From NCBI RefSeq assembly GCF_014126615.1, contig NZ_CP059896.1:3579001-3643000 (forward strand): a stretch of DNA of 64,000 nucleotides, given 5' to 3'. Origin of the DNA: Ciceribacter thiooxidans (lineage in GTDB: Bacteria; Pseudomonadota; Alphaproteobacteria; Rhizobiales; Rhizobiaceae). Numbering within the stretch: position 1 is the first letter of the stretch; each line of letters starts with the position of its first letter. The translations under genes were made by a program, and so were the position numbers. Shown here in pieces: positions 57,709 through 64,000 of this stretch. Below the pieces are notes generated by a model, which did no database searches, was not told the origin of the DNA, and saw only the letters and a program-made list of their open reading frames with translations.

Positions 57709-58680
57709 TCAGGTCTCGTCCTGACCCGGGCGGTGACAGGAAACCGAGCGTCCGGGCGAAACCGGGTGCAATACCGGGCGTTCGGTCCCGCATCGTTCGA
57801 TTGCGCGCGGGCACCTCGTTCGGAACGCGCAACCATTTTCTCCTGCCGGAGCTTTGAGCGGCGGCTGCACCTGCGGCAGCTGCCTTTGGTGCGCCTGGAC
57901 ATTCGGCTCAGCTGCCGCCAAGGCTTGCGAATATGGATGGAGCGGTTTCCGGAAGACCTCGTCGGCCGGTCCCGTCTCCACGATCCGGCCGCCATACATC
58001 ACGCCCACCGTGTCTGCAACGCAATCAACTGCTGCAAGATTGTGGCTGATGAAGAGGAATGCGACGCCACGGCGCTCGCGCAAATCCATGATGAGATTGA
58101 GGATCTGGGCCTGAACCGAGAGATCGAGCGCGGAGACCGGCTCGTCCGCGATGACCAGCTTCGGTTCCGTCACCAGTGCGCGGGCGATCGCGATGCGTTG
58201 GCGTTGCCCACCGGAGAACTCATGCGGGTAGCGGCGCATATGATTGACGGATAGTCCGACACTTTCCAGTACTTCGGCCACCCTGTCCTCGATCTGCCGA
58301 CGACCGAGACGTACCGGCAGGGCATGAAGTGGCTCGGCCACGGTCCTGCCGATCCGCTGGCGTGGGTCGAGGGATCCGAACGGATCCTGGAATACCATCT
58401 GAAATGCGCTGCGCCGGTGCATAAGCTGGCGGGCGGGCAACGTGAAAAGGTCGTCACCGTCGAACATGACCTTGCCGGATGTCGGCCGGTCGAGCGCCGC
58501 AACGATGCGCGCGAGTGTCGATTTGCCGGAGCCGGACTCACCGACCAGACCGAAAATGCTGCCTGGTTCTATACGGAGCGACACGGAGTCGAGTGCCCGA
58601 TGGCGATGTGGGGACAAGAACAAGGCGTGTGAGACGTAGTCACGCGTTACCTCTTGCACGTCGAGAAGCGGGGCTTTCAT
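57709..58680 (-). CDS. oligopeptide-type ABC transporter ATP-binding protein
   Basis: 323 residues, OppF-like. Walker [12 protein letters not shown], signature FSGGQRQRIAIARAL, Walker B VIADEPVSALD and the oligopeptide C-terminal extension with four cysteines (NGCAFRTRCPRAIERC and a later Cys), which in relatives bind an Fe-S cluster or zinc. Last gene of the leftward operon of a peptide/opine/nickel-family importer. It overlaps the upstream ATPase by 4 bases. Confidence 0.94.
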   Translation of the reverse strand: MKAPLLDVQEVTRDYVSHALFLSPHRHRALDSVSLRIEPGSIFGLVGESGSGKSTLARIVAALDRPTSGKVMFDGDDLFTLPARQLMHRRSAFQMVFQDPFGSLDPRQRIGRTVAEPLHALPVRLGRRQIEDRVAEVLESVGLSVNHMRRYPHEFSGGQRQRIAIARALVTEPKLVIADEPVSALDLSVQAQILNLIMDLRERRGVAFLFISHNLAAVDCVADTVGVMYGGRIVETGPADEVFRKPLHPYSQALAAAEPNVQAHQRQLPQVQPPLKAPAGENGCAFRTRCPRAIERCGTERPVLHPVSPGRSVSCHRPGQDET

Positions 58681-59663
58681 CGGGACGTCTCCCGGCCTGG
58701 ATCATGGATGCACCGGCTCCCCCCTCCCTCCGGCAGTGAGAACCACGGTGGGTCGACCTCATGGCAACGCGTTTCACGCTCCGGGCATCGATCGGAAAAG
58801 GCGCAACCGCGCGGACGATGCGTGAAGGTCGGCACCGTTCCCGGAATGGCAGCGAGGCGCTGTCCTCTTTCAAGACGACGTGGCACGGTGTGCAGAAGAC
58901 TGCGTGTGTAGGGATTGAAAGGGGCGGTGAGAACCGCGTGGGTTGCTCCCTCCTCCATCATCCGTCCTGCATACATGACGATCATGCGCTGGCAGGTACT
59001 GGCGACAACGCCGAGATCGTGGCTGACAAAGATGAGCGCCATTCCTTGTTCGCGGACCAGCTCGTCGAGGATGTCGAGAATTTCCGCCTGTACAGTGACG
59101 TCGAGGGCTGTCGTGGGCTCGTCCGCAATCAGCAAGGGCGGATTCAGCGCCAGTGCGATTGCGATGCCGATGCGCTGGCGCTGCCCGCCGGACATCTCGT
59201 GTGGATACATTCGCGCACGACGGTGCACGTCCGGAATCCGCACCTGATCGAGCAACCGGAGCGCCTCTGCGCGGGCTTTCTGCCAGCTCACCCCCCTGTG
59301 CCAGACGAGTCCTTCTGCGACCTGATCGCCAACCGTCATGACGGGATTGAGGGCGGTCGCCGGTTCCTGGAAGATCATGCCGATCCTGTTTCCGCGTACC
59401 CGGCACATCTCGTCGTCCGAGAGGGCGAGCAGATCTTGGCCCTCGAAGGTGATGTGGCCGCCCGCGCGGGCTGCTGCGGGCAGCAAGCCCATGATCGCAA
59501 GGGCGAGCAGCGATTTTCCGGACCCGGATTCCCCGACGATTCCGAGCGTCTCGCCCGGCCGCAGGGCGAACGAGATATCGCGCAATATCGAGGATGCCAC
59601 GCCATCGCTTCCGCGGAGCGACACGGTCAGTCCGTCGACTGCAAGCAGGGTATCGCCCTTCAT
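58677..59663 (-). CDS. oligopeptide-type ABC transporter ATP-binding protein
   Basis: 328 residues, OppD-like. Walker [13 protein letters not shown]-loop MIFQEPATALNP, signature MSGGQRQRIGIAIAL, Walker [12 protein letters not shown] and a C-terminal cysteine group (GCAFSDRCPERETRC and one later Cys). Overlaps both neighbours by 4 bases, so the operon is tightly coupled. Confidence 0.94.
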   Translation of the reverse strand: MKGDTLLAVDGLTVSLRGSDGVASSILRDISFALRPGETLGIVGESGSGKSLLALAIMGLLPAAARAGGHITFEGQDLLALSDDEMCRVRGNRIGMIFQEPATALNPVMTVGDQVAEGLVWHRGVSWQKARAEALRLLDQVRIPDVHRRARMYPHEMSGGQRQRIGIAIALALNPPLLIADEPTTALDVTVQAEILDILDELVREQGMALIFVSHDLGVVASTCQRMIVMYAGRMMEEGATHAVLTAPFNPYTRSLLHTVPRRLERGQRLAAIPGTVPTFTHRPRGCAFSDRCPERETRCHEVDPPWFSLPEGGGSRCIHDPGRETSR

Positions 59664-60520
59664 CGGCAGTCCTCGGTTCGCGGATCTAACAAGTCCCGCA
59701 GTCCATCACCCAGCATGTTGAAGCCGAGAACGGCGACGGCAATGGCAAGACCCGGGAGGATGGCGAGCCATGGAGCGATTTCGAGGTAGGTTTGCGCGTC
59801 CGCGAGCATGCGGCCCCAGGTCGGCGCCGGTGGTGGGGTCCCGAGCCCGAGGAAACTCAGGCCTGCTTCGGTCAGAATTGCAAGGCCGAGCTGGACCGCG
59901 GCTTGCACGACGATCTGGTTTGCGATGTTGGGGAACACGTGCTCGATTGTGATCAGCAAATTGCCCTTGCCTGCGCCGCGTGCGGCAAGGACATAATTTC
60001 GCGACCAGACCTGTCGTGCCGCACCGGCGGCGACACGTGTGAAGACGGGGACCATGAACACGGCGATGGCAATCACTGCGGTCCACCGTCCCGTCCCTAG
60101 AAACGCGCCGAGCATCATCGCCGACAGGATCGGCGGAACGGCAAAGACCACGTCTGCCGTGCGCATGACGAATGCTTCCGCAAGGCCGCGTCGGCTTGCG
60201 GCAAACATGCCGATCAGTGTCCCCGTCGAGGCGCCTATGGCGACTGCCGCGGCCGCGATCGACAGCGAGTTCCACGCGCCGACCATCAGCATGGACAGAA
60301 CATCACGCCCGTATTGGTCGGTCCCAAACAGACCATAGGATAGCGGAGGCTGCAGCTTGTGCGTGATCTGCATCTTGCCTGGGGAAAGGGGCGTCCAGAT
60401 CAGCGAGATGAGCGCGACGGTGACGAGGATGGTGGTGAGTGTCCCGCCGGCGATGAGACCGGCACCCCATCTCGGCATTCGGTTAGCCGGCTGCGGGTTC
60501 GCCGTCGTCGGGAGCCTCAT
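59660..60520 (-). CDS. oligopeptide-type ABC transporter permease (DppC-like)
   Basis: 286 residues from ATG 60520, which overlaps the upstream permease stop by 4 bases; a much longer open frame upstream is a shadow of that gene. About six membrane segments, with the LFGTDQYGRDVLSMLMVGA entry block and coupling loop LAARGAGKGNLLITIEHVFPN. Ends MLGDGLRDLLDP as in DppC relatives. Confidence 0.94.
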   Translation of the reverse strand: MRLPTTANPQPANRMPRWGAGLIAGGTLTTILVTVALISLIWTPLSPGKMQITHKLQPPLSYGLFGTDQYGRDVLSMLMVGAWNSLSIAAAAVAIGASTGTLIGMFAASRRGLAEAFVMRTADVVFAVPPILSAMMLGAFLGTGRWTAVIAIAVFMVPVFTRVAAGAARQVWSRNYVLAARGAGKGNLLITIEHVFPNIANQIVVQAAVQLGLAILTEAGLSFLGLGTPPPAPTWGRMLADAQTYLEIAPWLAILPGLAIAVAVLGFNMLGDGLRDLLDPRTEDCR

Positions 60521-61467
60521 GACGCCGTCTCGCGCAGTCGCGGATCGAGAAAGAGGTAGGAGAGATCGACCAGGAAATTGACGATGACGACGAGGCCGGC
60601 AAAGAACAGAACGACGTCCTGTAGAACGACGACATCGCGTTGCATCAGCGCCTGGTAGGCGAGCCTGCCCAGCCCCGGCAGATTGAAGAGGTTCTCGACC
60701 AGGATCGCTCCGGCCACCAGGAAAGTGAATTGCAGGCCGAGAACGGTGACGACCGGAACCATGGCGTTCGGAACAGCATGCCGCCAAAGCGCGACTCTTT
60801 GGGGAAGACCCTTGGCGCGGGCAGTGCGGACATAATCTTCGTTCAATACCTCGAGGACGGCCGAACGGGTCACGCGGGTCAGAACGCCCGCCTGTGGGAG
60901 GGCGAGTGCAACGGCCGGCAAGACGAGCGATTTCAGCGCCGCCCCAAGGCCGCTTTCCCAACCCGGGAAACCACCCGACGGCATGACGCGCAGCCGGACG
61001 GAAAAGAGGAGAATTAATAGTAATGCGACCCAGAAGCCCGGCACTGCGATGAAGAGCTGCGAGAGAACGCCCACGGCATGGTCGAAGGCGGAACTGCGCC
61101 GAGCTGCAGAAAGGGCCCCGAGCGGCAAGGCTATCGCGACGGAGAGTACGACCGCAATAGCCGCCAGCGGAAGGGTGACTGCAAGACGTTCGGCAAGCAG
61201 TTCGGAAACCGGAACGCCGTAGACATAGGAGGTGCCGAAATCGCCACGAGCGGCACTCGCAAGCCACACGAAATAGCGAAGCAGGAGAGGCTGATCGAGG
61301 CCCAGCTCATGCCGCAGGGCAGCAAGTGTGTCCGGGCTCGCCGACGTACCAAGCATGACCGCTGCGGGATCGCCCGGCAGCACGTCCATGACGGCGAAGA
61401 CAAGCACCGACACGGCAAGAAGCGTCAGCAGCAGGGCGACCACTCGGCGCATCAGTACGGTTAGCAT
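60517..61467 (-). CDS. oligopeptide-type ABC transporter permease (DppB-like)
   Basis: 316 residues, six membrane segments. Begins MLTVLMRRVVALLLTLLAVSVLVF, with DVLPGDPAAVMLG and the coupling loop YVRTARAKGLPQRVALWRHAVPNAMVPV. It lies 115 bases after the binding-protein gene; that gap holds no obvious terminator. Confidence 0.94.
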   Translation of the reverse strand: MLTVLMRRVVALLLTLLAVSVLVFAVMDVLPGDPAAVMLGTSASPDTLAALRHELGLDQPLLLRYFVWLASAARGDFGTSYVYGVPVSELLAERLAVTLPLAAIAVVLSVAIALPLGALSAARRSSAFDHAVGVLSQLFIAVPGFWVALLLILLFSVRLRVMPSGGFPGWESGLGAALKSLVLPAVALALPQAGVLTRVTRSAVLEVLNEDYVRTARAKGLPQRVALWRHAVPNAMVPVVTVLGLQFTFLVAGAILVENLFNLPGLGRLAYQALMQRDVVVLQDVVLFFAGLVVIVNFLVDLSYLFLDPRLRETAS

Positions 61468-61582
61468 CGCGGATTCCCCTTACCTACACAGGTGGCAAGG
61501 CCAAGGCGTTGCTCCGCCTCGTCGTCGGAGCCCACGCGCGTCGCATACCTGTGCGCGCTCGCGATCCTCGCGAGGGTAGGAT

Positions 61583-63115
61583 TCATTCTTTCCAATGCAC
61601 ATCCGTCAACACATTCGAGGGAATCGGCTCGTTCCGCCAAAGCCCCTCTATTCCCTTGTTCCAGATTCCGAGCTTTGGCATCACGAACAGATAGAGCGCA
61701 GGCACATCCTCCGCGAGGACCGTCTGGACATCGCCATAGATCGCATCTCGTGCAACCGGATCGGTTGTCTGTTCCGCCTTTGCGATGAGGCCGTTCAGCA
61801 CTGGATTCCTGTAGTTGAAGTAGTAGGAATCGCGGCCGTAGATGTCGACGTCCATGGGCTCGGCATGGGCGACGATCGTCATGTCGTAGTCAGCGTTCTT
61901 GAAAACTTCCTGCACCCACTTCGCAGGGAATTCCGTGGGTTCGATGGTCATCGTCACGCCGATTTCCGCGAGCATGGCCTGCATGATCTCAGCGCTGCGG
62001 GTGGCATAAGACATTTGCGGTGCTCGCATGACGAAGCTGAAGCCGTCGGGATAACCGGCTTCCGCGAGCAGCGCCCTGGCCTTTTCAGGGTCGTAGGGAT
62101 AGATGCCGGTCAGGTCGATGAAGCCCGGATCGTTCGGCGTGTAGTGGCTGCCGATCGGGGTTCCGAAGCCGGACCAGGCGCCATCGACCAGTGTCTTGCG
62201 GTCGAGCGCCATCATCAGCGCCTGGCGGACACGCTTGTCGTTGAATGGTTTTCGGGCATTGTTCATGCCGGCAACGACCTTGAGTTCCGTGTCGCCGATG
62301 ACGGTTGTCAGGTTCGGGTCGTTCTCAAAGCTCCCGACGAGCTCCGGCGCGCCGAACTCCGGAAAGGCATCGACATCGCCGGACCTGAGGGCGGCTGCCT
62401 GTGCTTGCGGATCCGATATGAAGCGGAAAGTGACCTTGTCCAACCCGATCGACACGTCCTTGTTCCAGTAGTCCGTATTCGCGGCGAGTTCGACCTTGTC
62501 ACCTTTCGCCCACCGGACGAACCGGAATGGACCTGTCCCGACCGGCGTCGTCCTGTCGCTTTCTGCGGTTTTGGTTCCTACGATCACTGATGACGGCCAA
62601 GCGAGCCAGTAGAGCAGACTGCCGGCCGGCTCCCTGAGCTTCAGGACGAGCGTTTCTGCGTCAGGCGTTTCGATTGTCGCTATCGATGAAAAAAAGCGCT
62701 TCTGCGGGTTGACGGAGTCTGCGCCGCGGGCGCGTTCCAGGGATGCTTTCGCAACGGCGGAATCGAACGTCTCGCCGTCGTGAAACGTCACGTTCCGTTG
62801 CAGTCTGAAGGTGTAGGTAAGACCGTCGGAGGAAATGGTCCAGCTCTTTGCAAGCTGAGGCTTGATGTTGCCGTCGCGGTCGACGGTGACGAGGCCTTCG
62901 AAGACGTTCTGCCACGTAACCTGGCCGATTGCGACGGGCGCAGCGATTGTGGGATCAAGCCCGATAGGCTCGATTGCCATGCCGAGAACGAGCGACCTGT
63001 CGGATTGTCCGGCGAGTGCAGGTACTGCAGGTACGGCAAGGGCCGCCGAAGCCAAGAAGGTGAACAGGAGTCCGTTCGACAGACGGCGTCTGGCCATCTG
63101 AAAGGCGCTGATCAT
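61583..63115 (-). CDS. oligopeptide-type ABC transporter binding protein
   Basis: 510 residues from ATG 63115, which has GGGAGGG upstream; a longer frame to 63472 is rejected since it covers the divergent regulator. A signal peptide ends VPALAGQSD. SBP_bac_5 family: GMAIEPIGLDPTIAAPVAIGQVTWQNVFEGL, LRLQRNVTFHDGETF and the MALDRKTLVDGAWSGFGTPIG block. The ligand (peptide, opine, sugar-peptide or glutathione-like) cannot be told. First gene of the leftward operon, next to a FadR-type regulator. Confidence 0.95.
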   Translation of the reverse strand: MISAFQMARRRLSNGLLFTFLASAALAVPAVPALAGQSDRSLVLGMAIEPIGLDPTIAAPVAIGQVTWQNVFEGLVTVDRDGNIKPQLAKSWTISSDGLTYTFRLQRNVTFHDGETFDSAVAKASLERARGADSVNPQKRFFSSIATIETPDAETLVLKLREPAGSLLYWLAWPSSVIVGTKTAESDRTTPVGTGPFRFVRWAKGDKVELAANTDYWNKDVSIGLDKVTFRFISDPQAQAAALRSGDVDAFPEFGAPELVGSFENDPNLTTVIGDTELKVVAGMNNARKPFNDKRVRQALMMALDRKTLVDGAWSGFGTPIGSHYTPNDPGFIDLTGIYPYDPEKARALLAEAGYPDGFSFVMRAPQMSYATRSAEIMQAMLAEIGVTMTIEPTEFPAKWVQEVFKNADYDMTIVAHAEPMDVDIYGRDSYYFNYRNPVLNGLIAKAEQTTDPVARDAIYGDVQTVLAEDVPALYLFVMPKLGIWNKGIEGLWRNEPIPSNVLTDVHWKE

Positions 63116-63332
63116 TAGAAGTCCCTCCCGGAGTGCATTGCCGGACATTGCGCGCCGACACTCGGTGGAAATAGTGGCATCTCGCAAGTGCTCACACAAC
63201 GTCATTTCTTCCGTCGGCCTGTCCGCATGACCGAAAAATGCTCGTCGAGCAACGGCACTCTTGTCGCCCACATTTGGGGCTAGGTTTTTCTCATCCCGTA
63301 TTATAGCTTTCCGAATGTTATAGGAGAATCGT
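63116..63332. promoter_or_regulatory. divergent promoter region with candidate operator
   Basis: The 217-base gap between the binding-protein gene and the FadR-type regulator contains a 13-bp perfect palindrome TGCTCGTCGAGCA (63240-63252) and a direct repeat TTATAG spaced by 11 bases (63304-63326 approx.). Either could bind the regulator, which would then control the transporter and itself. Confidence 0.45.
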
Positions 63333-64000
63333 ATGGATCGGGACGTAACCTTGTCACCAGCAGCAGCATCGTCCGGGGACTTTGTCGCGGTGACGATGAC
63401 GGCGATCACTCGCTTCATTCGGGAGAATGAGTTGAAGCCTGGCGATCGTCTTCCGGCTGAAGCGGTGCTCACCAGAGAGCTTCATGTCTCCAGGACCGTG
63501 GTTCGGGAGGCGCTCCGCTCGCTTTCGGCTCTTCGGTTGGTCGATCTCGGGGCAGGAAAGCGTCCGACCGTCGCGCAACTCGACGACGAGACCATGGCGA
63601 TGATGATGGCACATGGCGTCACCACCGACCAGATCGGCGTGCAGCACATCTATGATGCCCGCCGAACCATCGAAGGTCGCACGGTTGCGCTCGCCTCGCT
63701 TCGCCGTACTGACGCGGAAGCGCGCGAGATACTGGACCACGCTCGGGCAATGGAGCGGGATTTCGACCAACCTTCGGCGGTCATGGAGCACGATATCGCG
63801 TTCCATCTCGCAATCGCCCAGGCGTCACGCAATCCGGTCTTCGCATTGGTCATCGGAGCTTTCCGCGGGGTGATGCGCGAAACTTGGCCTATCGGCTGGC
63901 GCAGCCGGGCGCGCGACGAGGATCGCCGCGCCGTGACGCGGTTGCATGTGGACCTGGCGGAGACAATTGCCGCCGGCAATCCACGGACTGCTGTCGATCT
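63333..64000 (+). CDS. FadR-type (GntR family) transcriptional regulator, partial
   Basis: At least 222 residues; the 3' end is beyond the window. ATG 63333 with TAGGAGA upstream. Winged helix-turn-helix at about 18-80 (GDRLPAEAVLTRELHVSRTV VREALRSL, reading across), then the FCD ligand-binding domain with ARRTIEGRTVALA and HDIAFHLAIAQASRNPVF containing the metal-coordinating Asp/His pattern. Divergent from the transporter operon, so it likely senses that substrate. Family members respond to small organic acids or sugars. Confidence 0.93.
   Translation, partial: MDRDVTLSPAAASSGDFVAVTMTAITRFIRENELKPGDRLPAEAVLTRELHVSRTVVREALRSLSALRLVDLGAGKRPTVAQLDDETMAMMMAHGVTTDQIGVQHIYDARRTIEGRTVALASLRRTDAEAREILDHARAMERDFDQPSAVMEHDIAFHLAIAQASRNPVFALVIGAFRGVMRETWPIGWRSRARDEDRRAVTRLHVDLAETIAAGNPRTAVD

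Noticed and set aside
60521..61267. Extended N-terminus of the DppC-like permease
   Set aside because: The long open frame covers the upstream permease gene in another frame; the ATG at 60520 overlaps that gene's stop by 4 bases as elsewhere in the operon.
63116..63472. Extended N-terminus of the binding protein
   Set aside because: It would run through the divergent regulator gene, and a signal peptide with a strong ribosome site begins at 63115.

Overview
The window looks like a chromosomal segment from an alphaproteobacterium of the Rhizobiaceae, closest in gene content and order to Sinorhizobium/Ensifer. This rests on a SAM-II riboswitch before metA, a second truncated FtsZ of the FtsZ2 type, an rpoH2-like sigma-32 gene behind an EcfG/RpoE2-type promoter, a direct-repeat (GAAC-N7-GAAC) LexA box before imuA-imuB-dnaE2, and the order nadD-rsfS-rlmH / proA-proB-obgE / rplU-rpmA. 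The species assignment is inference from remembered gene order. I see no insertion sequence, prophage or CRISPR array. Genes are dense, start/stop overlaps are frequent, and most long ORFs opposite real genes are shadows.

Layout. 1-7.2 kb: a CtrA-type box and possible gene start at the left edge, then glnK-amtB behind a sigma-54 promoter, tesB, a UbiH-family hydroxylase, a Trm112-like protein, a LON-domain protein, a CnoX-like thioredoxin-TPR protein, a ProXp-ala editing protein and tRNA-Gly. 7.4-9.8 kb: galM and metA with a SAM-II riboswitch followed by a terminator-like hairpin. 9.8-18 kb: thiN, an ABC-F ATPase, an SbmA/BacA-like ABC exporter whose ATPase motifs are all degraded, and thiBPQ behind a TPP riboswitch. 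18-25.6 kb: an M48 lipoprotein protease, rpoH2, a PAP2 phosphatase, leuB and leuD, a small membrane protein, a CitE-like lyase coupled to a DUF1737 protein, and a small zinc protease.

25.7-31.5 kb is the SOS mutagenesis cassette imuA-imuB-dnaE2. 31.5-32.4 kb holds bfd and bfr. 32.4-44.5 kb is a mostly leftward housekeeping block: rppH, a divergent polysaccharide deacetylase, ctpA, an EnvC-like degenerate LytM protein, rlmH, rsfS, nadD, proA, proB, obgE, two GNAT genes, rpmA and rplU. 44.7-51.8 kb: tRNA-Ser, a second ABC-F ATPase, DUF992, GNAT, OsmC, SDR, a 53-codon ORF, ftsZ2 and a YigZ-family gene. 52.2-57.7 kb is dppABCDF. 57.7-63.1 kb is a convergent second peptide/opine-type ABC operon, with a divergent FadR-type regulator running off the right edge.

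How the genes work together. ThiN and ThiBPQ form a thiamine uptake and activation pair. GlnK-AmtB is a nitrogen-status sensor and ammonium channel. ImuA-ImuB-DnaE2 is the alphaproteobacterial translesion mutasome. CtpA, the EnvC-like protein and the deacetylase-like protein form an envelope-remodelling group. I found no clearly new multi-gene system. The strongest leads are the ABC exporter with a dead nucleotide-binding domain (12279-14051), the envelope trio in which two of three enzymes appear to have lost catalytic residues, the CtrA box at the left edge, and the uncharacterised FadR-linked transporter at the right edge.
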